From contig JAHISJ010000006.1 of assembly GCA_018818205.1 (NCBI GenBank), forward strand, positions 1 through 41,816: a stretch of 41,816 bases of DNA, given 5' to 3'. Numbering within the stretch: the stretch's first letter is position 1; each line of letters starts with the position of its first letter. The notes beneath the pieces were generated by a model. That model saw nothing but the letters and a program-made list of their open reading frames with translations, had not been told where the DNA came from and made no database searches. A program made the translations under genes and the position numbers. Of this stretch, positions 7,058 through 15,969 are shown one piece after another. This DNA is from Patescibacteria group bacterium (GTDB lineage: Bacteria > Patescibacteriota > JABMPQ01 > JAHIRA01).

Positions 7058-7783
7058 ATGAACCATGCTACTCGGTTTTCCGGAAAGATTGGCGAGGACT
7101 ATGCACTTTTTATGCTGGCGGTCCCGCATCACGAAGAATTTCAAGATAGTGTAGCAGCAATACTCAAAAATTATTGTCAAAATGTGCACGCAGGCAAACC
7201 AGTCGTTGTTGTAGAGGTAGGTTGTGGAACTGGATATACTACAAGACGAATTTTGCAGATTTCTAGTGTACGTGTGGTAGCGGTTGATAATGAAGAGCAA
7301 ATGATTTCTCAGACGCGGCGAAACTTATCTGACAATAGTGAAGGGGAAGGGAGTCTTGAAGTCCTATGTGCAGATGCACTAGAATATCTAAAAACACTTC
7401 CAGAAAACTCAATTGACGCGCTGGTTTCAGCGTATGCTATCCATAATTTTACTCCTTTGTATCGCAAAACTTTTTTTGAAGAAGTGGCAAGAGTGTTAAG
7501 GGAAGGAGCTTTTTTCATCAATGGTGACAAATATGCGCGAGATGATTGTGCCAGTCATAAACGTGATTTAGATGAGCAGATTGCCAGACTTCAGGTTTTT
7601 AGAGAACCTCATATTGACAGACCGGATTTAACTATAGAGTGGACAAAACACTATTTGGAGGATGAACTGACGCGAATTACAGAATCAGAGCAAAGGGAAC
7701 TGTTAGAATCTTGTGGTTTTACAGAAGTTAAATATGTGTATAGGAAAGGCATGGATGCAATTGTAATAGCTCAAAAGAATTAA
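7058..7783 (+). CDS. class I SAM-dependent methyltransferase
   Basis: The 241-residue protein has the Rossmann methyltransferase core. Motif I VEVGCGTGY is at 52-60, an acidic residue ends strand 2 (VVAVDNEEQ, near 84-92), and motif IV/post-motif SAYAIHNFTPLYR lies near 128-140. The C-terminal region is mixed helix and strand with no named substrate domain, so the methyl acceptor cannot be told from sequence. It is not a CheR: the CheR N-terminal helical domain is absent. It follows the secreted beta-rich gene by 79 nt and is probably read from the same promoter. Two hairpins follow. Confidence 0.85.
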   Translation: MNHATRFSGKIGEDYALFMLAVPHHEEFQDSVAAILKNYCQNVHAGKPVVVVEVGCGTGYTTRRILQISSVRVVAVDNEEQMISQTRRNLSDNSEGEGSLEVLCADALEYLKTLPENSIDALVSAYAIHNFTPLYRKTFFEEVARVLREGAFFINGDKYARDDCASHKRDLDEQIARLQVFREPHIDRPDLTIEWTKHYLEDELTRITESEQRELLESCGFTEVKYVYRKGMDAIVIAQKN

Positions 7784-7787
7784 GACT

Positions 7788-7802
7788 GTTTCCGTAGGAA
7801 AC
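7788..7802 (+). other. perfect short hairpin before the terminator
   Basis: GTTTCC, loop GTA, GGAAAC: a 6-bp perfect stem 4 nt after the methyltransferase stop codon. It has no T-run of its own. It may protect the 3' end of the transcript. Confidence 0.45.
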
Positions 7803-7842
7803 ATAAAAGATGCATTTGCCTTGGCTAGATGCATCTTTTTCT
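7803..7842 (+). terminator. intrinsic terminator
   Basis: AAAAGATGCAT (7805-7815) pairs with ATGCATCTTTT (7829-7839), followed by T and CTATTTC. It separates the methyltransferase from the pilus operon. Its A/T flanks make it potentially bidirectional. Confidence 0.8.
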
Positions 7843-7911
7843 ATTTCAGAAAATAGTCTATACTATCTAATATTGAGGGAGAAAAAGCAAAAATGTCATT
7901 ATTAATCTACA

Positions 7912-7940
7912 TTGACATTTTCCCAAAATAAGTGTAAAAT
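7912..7940 (+). promoter_or_regulatory. promoter of the type IV pilus operon
   Basis: TTGACA (7912-7917), a 17-bp spacer and TAAAAT (7935-7940), close to consensus. The predicted transcript begins near 7947, about 23 nt before the response regulator start. Confidence 0.8.
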
Positions 7941-7969
7941 AAAAGCACAAGGTCGCTTATATCCTAATA

Positions 7970-8362
7970 ATGTCAGAAAAGAAAAGAACAATTTTGGTTG
8001 TAGAGGACGACAAATTTCTCTTAAAGGTGTTAGATGACAAATTGAGTCGAGAAGGATACACAGTACTGGTGGCTCATGATGGAAATGAGGCAATGATGAA
8101 GTTTAAAAAAGGGCCACTTCCAGATCTTGTCCTTCTTGATTTAGTCATGCCTTTTAAGAGTGGTTTTGAGGTACTGGAAGAAATGCAAGCGAGCAAGAAG
8201 CTCAAGAAGATTCCCGTTATTGTCGCGTCAAACTTGGGACAAGACAGTGACGTAGAAAAGGCAATGGATCTTGGTGCGGTTGATTATCTCATTAAGTCAG
8301 ATTTCACTATCTCTGAAGTAATTGCTCGTATGGAAAAACAGCTCCCACCAAAGAAAAAATAA
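7970..8362 (+). CDS. single-domain response regulator heading the pilus operon
   Basis: The 130-residue protein is a lone receiver domain. Acidic pocket EDD is at 12-14, the phospho-acceptor Asp is at 57 in LLDLVMP, and the usual Thr/Ser switch position lies in IPVIVASNLGQ. The Lys motif region reads YLIKSDF. It lacks an output domain, like PilG/PilH or CheY. It is the first gene of the pilus operon, 23 nt before pilB, so it probably works on pilus motor or assembly proteins. The S-N-L-G-Q variant of the switch region is shared with the response regulator at 38540 in the chemosensory operon. The kinase is not adjacent; CheA at 35738 is the only candidate in the window. Confidence 0.9.
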   Translation: MSEKKRTILVVEDDKFLLKVLDDKLSREGYTVLVAHDGNEAMMKFKKGPLPDLVLLDLVMPFKSGFEVLEEMQASKKLKKIPVIVASNLGQDSDVEKAMDLGAVDYLIKSDFTISEVIARMEKQLPPKKK

Positions 8363-8385
8363 TACTGATTAAGTAAAAAGCAAAA

Positions 8386-10077
8386 ATGAATATTCCAGAC
8401 AAAAAACTTGAAGAAATATTGGTAAAGCCAGGACACGTTGATGTCAAAGACTTTGAGAACGCAAAAGAGCGTGCAAAGAATGAAAAAACGTCGCTTTATA
8501 AAGCGTTGATTAATGGAGGATGTATTACTGACAATCAGCTTGGACAGCTTATTGCAATAGAGTTTGGGTTCAAATTTGCTGATCTTAAGAGAGAGGGTGT
8601 CGACAAGGATTATTCAGACATATTGCCGGAGCTTGTTGCTAAGACACAACACGTTATTGTTTTTGGGAAGGGAAAGAAGGGCCTAAAAGTCGCCATGGAT
8701 GATCCTTCAAGGCTTGATCTTATTAGTATGATTGAGAAGAAAACAGGAGAGCCGGTTGTTTCTTATTATGCGACAACGAGAGATATAGAATTTGCTCTAG
8801 ATGTGTATAGAAAAGAACTTAAGGAACAGTATGACGAACTGCTAAAACTAAGCATTGCAGAGGCGGAAGGCGCAGATGCGGAAGAAGCTCCCATTGTGAA
8901 AATAGTAGATGTTCTTTTTGAGTATGCATACAAGAATCAAGCATCTGATGTGCATATTGAGCCACGTAAAGAAAAAACAATAGTCAGATTTAGGATTGAT
9001 GGCATGATGGTACATGTTCTTGATTTACCGAGTGAAATTCATGAATCGGTGGTGACGCGGATAAAGATTTTGGCTAATTTACGAACGGATGAACATTTTT
9101 CGCCGCAAGACGGAAAAATAGTAAGACAAATAAACGATGATGAGATTGATATACGTGTATCTATTGTTCCTATTACTACGGGTGAAAAGGTAGTGATGCG
9201 ATTACTGGCTGAGCGGACACGTACGTATGCGCTTGAGTCTCTTGGTATGCAAGAGTCTGATTTTGAAAAGATTAGGCAAGCGATAAAAAAACCTTGGGGT
9301 ATGATTTTAGCTTCCGGCCCAACGGGGTGCGGTAAGACAACAACACTCTATTCCATCTTAAAGGTGTTAAATAGGCCGGAAGTCAATATTGCGACGATTG
9401 AAGATCCGGTAGAGTATGATCTCGAAGATGTAAATCAAATTCAAGTAAATCCCAATACTGATCTTACGTTTGCCAAAGGACTTAAATCAATTGTAAGACA
9501 AGACCCGGATATCATCATGGTAGGGGAGATCCGGGATCAAGAGACTGCAGGAATTGCCGTTAACTCTGCTATGACCGGACATCTTGTTCTCTCAACCATA
9601 CATACAAACGATGCTTCAACGGCATTTCCTCGTCTATTAGACATGGATATTGAGCCGTTTCTTATTGCATCTACAGTGAATGTGATTATCGCCCAGAGGC
9701 TGGTGAGAAAGATTTGTCAGCGGTGTAGAGCAAGCGTAGAACTTTCTGCAGTTGAAAAGGAGCAATTTAGAAAGCAGCTTTCAACTCGGGTTAAGAATCA
9801 ATTTAAATCCTACTTGGGCGGAAAGAAAATAGTAGCCTATAAAGGTGCCGGGTGTTCCGCATGTAACAATACCGGGTACATTGGACGCGTGGGTATTTTT
9901 GAAGTACTTGATGTTGATGATGATTTAAAACCCTTCATCATGAAACGTGCAAATGCCAATGAAATAGAAAAAGAAGCGATAAAAAAAGGAATGACAACCA
10001 TGATTGAGGATGGTATTACGAAGATTATTGAAGGCGTAACAACCATTGAAGAGGTGATACGAGTGATTCGAGAATAG
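8386..10077 (+). CDS. pilB: type IV pilus assembly ATPase PilB (GspE family)
   Basis: The 563-residue protein has an N-terminal GspE/PilB regulatory domain (about 1-150) followed by the PAS-like N2 and RecA-like ATPase domains. Walker A GPTGCGKTTT is near 310. The Asp box region IATIEDPVEY, Walker B region DPDIIMVGEIRD and His box HLVLSTIHTND are all present. A zinc-binding pair of CxxC motifs, CQRC and CSAC, lies near 444 and 491. It powers pilin polymerisation on the cytoplasmic side of the membrane, partnered with PilC. No retraction ATPase PilT is found in the window. Confidence 0.97.
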   Translation: MNIPDKKLEEILVKPGHVDVKDFENAKERAKNEKTSLYKALINGGCITDNQLGQLIAIEFGFKFADLKREGVDKDYSDILPELVAKTQHVIVFGKGKKGLKVAMDDPSRLDLISMIEKKTGEPVVSYYATTRDIEFALDVYRKELKEQYDELLKLSIAEAEGADAEEAPIVKIVDVLFEYAYKNQASDVHIEPRKEKTIVRFRIDGMMVHVLDLPSEIHESVVTRIKILANLRTDEHFSPQDGKIVRQINDDEIDIRVSIVPITTGEKVVMRLLAERTRTYALESLGMQESDFEKIRQAIKKPWGMILASGPTGCGKTTTLYSILKVLNRPEVNIATIEDPVEYDLEDVNQIQVNPNTDLTFAKGLKSIVRQDPDIIMVGEIRDQETAGIAVNSAMTGHLVLSTIHTNDASTAFPRLLDMDIEPFLIASTVNVIIAQRLVRKICQRCRASVELSAVEKEQFRKQLSTRVKNQFKSYLGGKKIVAYKGAGCSACNNTGYIGRVGIFEVLDVDDDLKPFIMKRANANEIEKEAIKKGMTTMIEDGITKIIEGVTTIEEVIRVIRE

Positions 10078-10111
10078 GTGTTCCTTGTTTGTTAAATAAA
10101 GACTAAAAAAC

Positions 10112-11188
10112 ATGGCAGACTCAAAGAAGAGAAAAAACATATCTCTCGAGTATGTACGGATTACTGACAAGGTTTTGTTTACTAAAAATCTTGCACTTAT
10201 GCTTAAGGCAGGACTTACTATCAACGAAGCGCTTAACGTTTCTGTTGACCAAGCAAATGGGTCGTTTAAAAAAGCGCTTGAAGATATTAATGATCGTGTT
10301 ACGGCGGGAACTGCTTTTTCTGAAGGACTAAGAAGACATCCGCGGCTCTTCTCAACGCTCTTTGTTAGTATTGTACGTGTTGGAGAGAAGAGTGGTACGC
10401 TTGTTGAGAGTTTAAACCAACTTACAAACCAGCTTGAAAAAGAGAGAACCCTCAAGTCAAAAATTACTCAGGCTATGATGTATCCGGTGATTGTGTTGAT
10501 TACTTTGGTGCTTGTTGGTGCCGGCATTTCTATCTTTGTTCTTCCAAAACTTACTTCGCTTTTTAACGTTTTTCAGGGGGAAATCCCTTTTTCAACACAG
10601 GTGCTTTTATGGATTGTTGATGTGATGTCAAAATGGGGTATTTATATTATTGGCGGAGGAATTCTTCTAGTCGTTTTCTTGATTTTAATTGTTAAAACAA
10701 AACCAATTAGACCAATCTGGCATGCGCTATTACTCCGAATTCCCGTGATTGGTAAAATCGCGCGTAACTTGAACTTAGCACGCACAACACGAAACTTAGG
10801 AACACTGCTTCAAAGTGGTCTTCCTATTGTTGAGAGTTTAGACATTGTCTCAAGGAGTATTCCTAACGAGTCGTACAAAAGAAAGATACACGCCATTAGT
10901 GAGGAAGTGCAAACAGGAACGGAGATTCATACATCAATGGAAGGTGCTGAGCATATTTTTCCAAAAATAGCCTCTCGTATGATTGCGGTTGGTGAACGCT
11001 CGGGTAGGCTTGATGAAGTGCTACTCTACTTGGCAGATTTTTATGAGAATGAAGTCGACAAGGCATCTCAAAATTTGTCAACAACTCTTGAGCCAATACT
11101 TCTGGTTATTGTTGGAATTGCCGTTGGATTTGTCGCGCTTGCCATTATTACACCAATTTATCAATTGACTGCTACAATAGCCGGGTAG
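10112..11188 (+). CDS. pilC: type IV pilus inner membrane platform protein PilC
   Basis: The 358-residue protein has two tandem GspF/PilC domains (about 20-140 and 220-340). Three membrane helices lie near 122-150, 175-198 and 325-352. The repeated family motifs are visible: ALMLKAGLTINEAL and GTLLQSGLPIVESLD, and VGEKSGTLVESL and VGERSGRLDEVL. It forms the membrane platform turned by PilB. The length is somewhat short compared with proteobacterial PilC but normal for Gram-positive and CPR versions. It sits 34 nt after pilB and 10 nt before the first pilin gene. Confidence 0.97.
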   Translation: MADSKKRKNISLEYVRITDKVLFTKNLALMLKAGLTINEALNVSVDQANGSFKKALEDINDRVTAGTAFSEGLRRHPRLFSTLFVSIVRVGEKSGTLVESLNQLTNQLEKERTLKSKITQAMMYPVIVLITLVLVGAGISIFVLPKLTSLFNVFQGEIPFSTQVLLWIVDVMSKWGIYIIGGGILLVVFLILIVKTKPIRPIWHALLLRIPVIGKIARNLNLARTTRNLGTLLQSGLPIVESLDIVSRSIPNESYKRKIHAISEEVQTGTEIHTSMEGAEHIFPKIASRMIAVGERSGRLDEVLLYLADFYENEVDKASQNLSTTLEPILLVIVGIAVGFVALAIITPIYQLTATIAG

Positions 11189-11198
11189 TGATACTTAT

Positions 11199-11657
11199 AT
11201 GCAAAGAAAGACACAATGTGGATTTACTCTGATGGAGTTGTTGCTCGTAATAGCCATTATAGCCATAATGGCTGCTATGGCGATTCCCGTACTTGGCACA
11301 TTCATTAACCGTACGCAGATTGATGCAACAACGGATGATGTTGTCAGCGCACTGCGATACGCCCAGCAGAAAGCCGCAGCTTCTCAGGAAGATTCTCGGT
11401 ATGGAGTATATTTTGATGATCCAAATAACGCATTTTATATTTTTAGAGGTGACGCATTTGGTGTAAACCCTTCTGAAAATATAAAGTATACGTACCCTAA
11501 TGCGATTACTATTTCTCAGTCTTTTGTAGGCAATGAAGTCAATTTTGAAAAATTGCATGGAACAACTGCTGACACCGGAACGATAACCATTACTAATACG
11601 AGTGGTGATACTAAGCAGGTCACCATTAATTCTGCGGGGACTATAGAGAAAAATTAA
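11199..11657 (+). CDS. GspH-like type IV prepilin
   Basis: The 152-residue protein has a type III prepilin signal with cleavage expected at CG|FTLMELL, where Glu is at +5 and the next 20 residues are hydrophobic. The remainder has a GspH/FimT-like layout: a helix around residue 45 (TTDDVVSALRYAQQKA) and then a beta-rich C-terminus. GspH-type subunits are minor pilins that start the fibre. Processing needs a prepilin peptidase (PilD), which is not encoded in the window. Confidence 0.88.
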   Translation: MQRKTQCGFTLMELLLVIAIIAIMAAMAIPVLGTFINRTQIDATTDDVVSALRYAQQKAAASQEDSRYGVYFDDPNNAFYIFRGDAFGVNPSENIKYTYPNAITISQSFVGNEVNFEKLHGTTADTGTITITNTSGDTKQVTINSAGTIEKN

Positions 11658-11680
11658 TCGAGCACCAGAGTTTTTAACTG

Positions 11681-14440
11681 ATGTATATGGAAAAAAAACA
11701 AAAAGGGCAAACTCTTGTAGAGATAGTACTCGCAGTTGGTATTTTTGTTACGCTTGCTGGTGGTATTACAGTGCTTGTTTTGGGATCATTGCTTTCCGAA
11801 AGACAGGGAGGCGAGTTGACTCAAGCTACGTCTTATATGCAAGAAGGGTCAGAAGCAGTACGGAGTATTGGTGAAGAGGCGTGGAATAAACTTGCGTATA
11901 TGGATGATGGCGCAACGCATGGTCTTGATAACGGTTCAGGTGTGTGGGATTTCTCAGGTACGAGTAATACAGATGGAAAATATACTCGAACCATTGATGT
12001 AGACTCAGTTACGCGTGATGGCGGTGGTGACATTAACCCGGGCACAAACGATCTAGAAACGAAAGAAATTACCGTAACTACCGATTGGGATTTTGCACCG
12101 GGGAGACCAAAGCAAACGGTCTCGGTGTATAATCTTACCAATTGGAACAGGGGGCTATGGACAGAAACTACCGATGCTGATTTTAATGATGGAACATTCT
12201 CAAATACGGTAGCAAATAGTGATACTCTTATCCTGTCGGGAAGTGGAGGAACAACCGACTCAAATAGCTGGGATTTTAGCACGAGCGGTGAGTATACATT
12301 TGATCCGCTAAAAATAGAAGTGACTGGAGGTCAGGCGAGTTTGGTTGGATCGGGAGGAACAGTAAGTGGTTCAACTACAGACCCCGGGTTTGATACTGGA
12401 GCACCTTGGACAAGCGGTACGTGGGATCAAGGGGGAAGTGATTATGTGTTCAACAATAGGTACCCAACCTATGGGAATCCCACGTGGTGGGTCTACAGTT
12501 ATTTGCGGGGAAGAAATAATGCTGAACTGGGAGGATACTGGCAGCAGGCATTTACAACCACAGTTGACGATCCTGATGTATCGGTTACCTTGGATTACCA
12601 ACCATGGACTCGTACATTGCAAGCAAATGATCATGGATATTTCTATGCTTTTGTCGATAGTTCACCCGGTGCTCCCGCAAGTCCCGGTAACGCAGTATGG
12701 TCACATGAATTTGTTGCCGGTGATCCGGTACAAACATGGGTAACGGGTAACACTTTCACCGATAGTGGGAATGTGACTACAGCTGGTACGTATTACTTAA
12801 AGGTTGCTTTGTGGCTTGATAATAGAAATGCGGGAGGAAATCCTTATCGGTATTTACTTGGCGGATATGATAATGTTCAGCTTGATTGGACCAAAACAAC
12901 AGTGCCAACGTATCCATCTGATAATCCACCGATTAACCCAACTGGCTCATGGGACCCCGACAATAAAGTGGTGACGTGGACTTCATTCACTGAAACGGCC
13001 ACAAAAAATGGCGGTGAAATCTATTATCAGTTATCCTCAGACGGGGGAACGACGTGGCAGTACTGGAATGGCTCGGCATGGGTTACAGTGGTTGGTGCAA
13101 CTGATTATAATACCGCTTCCCAAGTAAATAGTCAGATTACCTCTTTTGATACTTCTACCGGGATTATTATGTTTAAGGCGTTCTTGTCATCAGATGGGAC
13201 ATACGATGTTTTATTGGACAATATAGATATTACTGCAGAGATTGAAACGATTACTATGGAAGTTGGGGAAGTGACTACCGATGAAACGTGGGCAACAGTT
13301 AGTACGGCAAATACGTATACGTCTCCGGTGGTCACAGCGTTATATGAAGAACAAACCGGTTCCAATGCAGCGTATTCAGTTTCTACTCGGGTAAGAAATG
13401 CCGGGTCAAACAGTTTTCAAATCAGAATCGAAGATCCATCTGGAGCAGATCTGGGGGATAGTCGAGTTAGATATATTGTGATGGAAGAAGGTGCATGGGA
13501 TATGGGTTCGACCAAAGTTGAGGCGCATAAAGAATCCATAGCAACTGTTGCACGTAAAAATAATTGGATTGGAGATAATAAGGGGTACGATCAAACGTAT
13601 GCCAGCAACCCCCTCGTGTTGCATCAAGTTATGAGTGATAATGATACACGGTGGATAGAGTCCTGGGTTTCAAGTCAGGGGAACAAAAATGACCCTCCTA
13701 ACACTTCAGGATTTCAGATTGCTATGAATGCAGCGGAAGTGGCTGCTTCGTATGCGCACAATCCTGAAATACTTGGTTGGATTGTTGTGCAGGCAGGTCA
13801 AGATGATTCTATTGATGGTAACAATTTTAGGACAAGGATAACAGGCGATACTGTCAGGGGGCATGCCAACGGTTGCTATAATCAAAATTATGGCACGACC
13901 TTTATCTCTCCGTATGTTGTTGCAGATCAGGAGACAATGGATGGAGGAGATGGAGGGTGGCTCGTTGAGTGTGCGTTATCGGGAACGGCTGTGGGCGTTC
14001 ATGTCGAGGAAGATCAAGAGGGTGACCCGGACAGAAGTCATACAACAGAAATTGCAGCATATGTTGTTTTTGAAGACTCTTTTTCTGTAAGTGGTAAGGG
14101 TGGTTATTCACCATCTGGCACGTATGAGTCTTCTGACTTTGGGACGGCCTCAAATTTTAATCTCATAAAATGGACTGAGACAGTGCCACCAAGTACCGAT
14201 TTACGTGTTCAAATTAAAACCGCCCCAGATGCAAGCGGTTCACCCGGTGCGTGGTCACCGACGTGGTGTGGTCCAGAAGGTGAGGATGGAGATGAAACAG
14301 ATTACTTCACGAATCCTGCAGGAGAGCTTATTCACCCCGACCACATTGGTGATAATTGGATTAAGTATAAATTGTCACTTACCGGACCAGGGAGCGATAC
14401 GCCAATACTTGCTGATATTACGGTGAATTATAAGCCTTGA
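11681..14440 (+). CDS. giant pilin-like surface protein (919 residues)
   Basis: The N-terminus is a prepilin signal, KG|QTLVEIVLAVGIF with Glu at +5 and a hydrophobic helix to about 35. It continues as a helix (SYMQEGSEAVRSIGEEAW) like a normal pilin. Then come about 850 residues rich in Thr, Ser, Gly, Asp and Trp that look like consecutive beta domains, with repeated DGGTTWQYWNG-like and WDFSGT-like elements. The C-terminal module ends in TPILADITVNYKP. Cys are few. By analogy with tip adhesins that carry a pilin stalk, it is probably a pilus-tip adhesin, but the ligand is unknown. Start could also be the second ATG two codons later. It is about five times longer than a usual pilin. Confidence 0.85.
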   Translation: MYMEKKQKGQTLVEIVLAVGIFVTLAGGITVLVLGSLLSERQGGELTQATSYMQEGSEAVRSIGEEAWNKLAYMDDGATHGLDNGSGVWDFSGTSNTDGKYTRTIDVDSVTRDGGGDINPGTNDLETKEITVTTDWDFAPGRPKQTVSVYNLTNWNRGLWTETTDADFNDGTFSNTVANSDTLILSGSGGTTDSNSWDFSTSGEYTFDPLKIEVTGGQASLVGSGGTVSGSTTDPGFDTGAPWTSGTWDQGGSDYVFNNRYPTYGNPTWWVYSYLRGRNNAELGGYWQQAFTTTVDDPDVSVTLDYQPWTRTLQANDHGYFYAFVDSSPGAPASPGNAVWSHEFVAGDPVQTWVTGNTFTDSGNVTTAGTYYLKVALWLDNRNAGGNPYRYLLGGYDNVQLDWTKTTVPTYPSDNPPINPTGSWDPDNKVVTWTSFTETATKNGGEIYYQLSSDGGTTWQYWNGSAWVTVVGATDYNTASQVNSQITSFDTSTGIIMFKAFLSSDGTYDVLLDNIDITAEIETITMEVGEVTTDETWATVSTANTYTSPVVTALYEEQTGSNAAYSVSTRVRNAGSNSFQIRIEDPSGADLGDSRVRYIVMEEGAWDMGSTKVEAHKESIATVARKNNWIGDNKGYDQTYASNPLVLHQVMSDNDTRWIESWVSSQGNKNDPPNTSGFQIAMNAAEVAASYAHNPEILGWIVVQAGQDDSIDGNNFRTRITGDTVRGHANGCYNQNYGTTFISPYVVADQETMDGGDGGWLVECALSGTAVGVHVEEDQEGDPDRSHTTEIAAYVVFEDSFSVSGKGGYSPSGTYESSDFGTASNFNLIKWTETVPPSTDLRVQIKTAPDASGSPGAWSPTWCGPEGEDGDETDYFTNPAGELIHPDHIGDNWIKYKLSLTGPGSDTPILADITVNYKP

Positions 14441-14460
14441 TTGTGATAATAAGGATTGAT

Positions 14461-14940
14461 ATGGCACGTAAACAAAGAAGCGATTCTGGATTCACACTTA
14501 TAGAGCTTCTTGTTGTTCTAGTCATTTTAGTAGTACTTTTTGGTGTTTTCTTTGTTATTTTTTCTCCGGAAAAGAGAGTCTCTGAGGCCAGAAACGCACA
14601 GCGTTTTGAGGAAATTAGGTCAATAGCGGGTGCATTTAGTACGTACGAAGTAGATCATAGTGGTGCAACGCCGGAAGGTGTTGATACGACACTACGTATG
14701 CTTGGAACAAGCCAAGAAGGCTGCGATACGGAATGTGGAGTTTTAGAGGAGAAGACAGAAAACGCGTGCTTAAATCTTGAAGCTCCTTTTGTTGGAAACT
14801 ATTTTGGACGTATTCCCTATGATCCACTTCATGGATCTCGTGAGAAAACATACTATGCAGTCAAAAAAACAGAGGCAGACCAGGTATTTGTGGTTGCATG
14901 TAGGCCGGAACTTGGTGAACATATGGCTGTTGAGAGGTGA
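14461..14940 (+). CDS. type IV prepilin
   Basis: The 159-residue protein has the class III signal SG|FTLIELLVVL with Glu at +5. The globular part has four Cys (GCDTEC and single Cys near 100 and 150), probably forming disulfide loops. The IPYDPLHG motif resembles the proline-containing loop of major-pilin-like subunits in Gram-positive and CPR bacteria. The frame is open from a TTG at 14437, but ATG 14461 has an AAGGA element about 8 nt upstream and gives a normal short basic leader. Confidence 0.88.
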   Translation: MARKQRSDSGFTLIELLVVLVILVVLFGVFFVIFSPEKRVSEARNAQRFEEIRSIAGAFSTYEVDHSGATPEGVDTTLRMLGTSQEGCDTECGVLEEKTENACLNLEAPFVGNYFGRIPYDPLHGSREKTYYAVKKTEADQVFVVACRPELGEHMAVER

Positions 14941-14952
14941 CGTGTGGATTTT

Positions 14953-14981
14953 TTGAAAAACTTTTCTATTGATTCTAATAT
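14953..14981 (+). promoter_or_regulatory. possible internal promoter in the pilus operon
   Basis: TTGAAA (14953-14958), a 17-bp spacer and TAATAT (14976-14981), in the 73-nt gap that is the longest inside the operon. It would give extra transcription of the PilW-like, PilX-like, pilM and major pilin genes. Confidence 0.45.
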
Positions 14982-15013
14982 TGGTACAATACGTACACAG
15001 GTGAACTAAAAAT

Positions 15014-15559
15014 ATGAAAAAACAGAAAAAAAGAGCGCAGATACAGAACGAGTCAGGGTTTACACTCATAGAACTGCTTTTGTCGATTGCAATTATCGCA
15101 GTCATTATTACCGCGATAACGTATTTCAGTATTGATACTTTTAAGGCAAAGGCAAAATCGAGCGTTGTCCTTGAGACGCAACAAAATGCCCGGCATGCAT
15201 TTCAGCAAATGACATATTATATTAGGAATTCTGAAGATGGACTCAATGTAGGGGGGTCGTCGTTTGCTCCTACTGATCCGGGAACGCTTCATTTGAACAT
15301 GGGTGCGGGAGCGGGGGATGATGTTGTATTTGATGTAAATTCTGGAAGACTCAGAATAACGACTGGGGGAGGTACGCCAGAATATCTTACGACTGACGCA
15401 GTGACGGTGACTAGTTTGCTTTTTGAAAATAATTCGGCTTCCGGTACACCGGGGAATATAACCATGTCCATGTCACTTGAATACGATAATCCATCCGGAG
15501 CGCAAGAGTTTAATTATTCGTATGATCTTCAAACGAGTACATCGTTTAGAGTTGAGTAA
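15014..15559 (+). CDS. PilW/GspJ-like minor prepilin
   Basis: The 181-residue protein has the signal ESG|FTLIELLLS with Glu at +5 after a basic 15-residue leader. The QQNARHAFQQMTYYIRNS helix and following beta-rich region are typical of PilW/GspJ-type minor pilins (predicted by pattern, not by search). It carries no Cys. It probably sits near the pilus tip with the GspH-like and PilX-like subunits. Confidence 0.85.
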   Translation: MKKQKKRAQIQNESGFTLIELLLSIAIIAVIITAITYFSIDTFKAKAKSSVVLETQQNARHAFQQMTYYIRNSEDGLNVGGSSFAPTDPGTLHLNMGAGAGDDVVFDVNSGRLRITTGGGTPEYLTTDAVTVTSLLFENNSASGTPGNITMSMSLEYDNPSGAQEFNYSYDLQTSTSFRVE

Positions 15560-15563
15560 AAAT

Positions 15564-15968
15564 ATGAAGAATATACAAAAACAACGTGGTCAAATCGCAT
15601 TAATATCAGTTCTCATTATTGCAGCAGCAGCGCTTATTGTTGCACTAGCTATGAGTTCTGGTGGAATCAATGAAAGCATAATAAGTTTTGACGATGAACA
15701 GTCTGAACGTGCGTTTCAAATTGCAGACGCGTGTGTTGACGAGGGGCTCCTTCGATTACAAAGAGTACATGCTGGTGAGGAGGTAAGTTATTCAGGGGGG
15801 ACGTTGAATTTTGGGACTGATTCATGTACAATTACCGTGACGGTGTTAGGAAGTAATAGAGTTGTTGATGTTGAGTCAACGGTTAATGCTAAGATACATA
15901 GAAAAATACAAGCCATAGCACAGTGGACACCCACTTACGAACTTATCTCGTGGCAAGAACAAGAATAA
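15564..15968 (+). CDS. PilX/GspK-like minor pilin without Glu5
   Basis: The 134-residue protein starts at ATG 15564, 4 nt after the previous stop. The frame is open upstream, but that part overlaps the pilin gene. After a basic leader comes RG|QIALISVLIIAAAALIVAL, so the cleavage site Gly and hydrophobic helix are there but the usual Glu at +5 is replaced by Ile. This is the hallmark of PilX/GspK-type subunits, which cap the fibre. The FDDEQSERAFQIADACVDEGL helix is typical of PilX proteins. Confidence 0.82.
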   Translation: MKNIQKQRGQIALISVLIIAAAALIVALAMSSGGINESIISFDDEQSERAFQIADACVDEGLLRLQRVHAGEEVSYSGGTLNFGTDSCTITVTVLGSNRVVDVESTVNAKIHRKIQAIAQWTPTYELISWQEQE

Positions 15969-15969
15969 T

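Noticed and set aside
6782-7300. A 172-codon minus-strand open frame
   Set aside because: It is antisense to the ends of two supported genes and the gap between them, with no start signals.
7058-7783. Considered as the missing CheR
   Set aside because: Only a generic class I methyltransferase core is visible; the CheR N-terminal helical domain and beta subdomain are absent, and the gene is far from the che operon.
7893-7931. A 12-codon open frame after a GGGAG element, possible leader peptide of the pilus operon
   Set aside because: The strong pilus promoter (TTGACA at 7912) lies inside it, so it would not be on the main transcript. It has no attenuator structure.
9925-10455. A 176-codon minus-strand open frame
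   Set aside because: It lies antisense to pilB and pilC, whose motifs are intact; it is a shadow of their codon bias.
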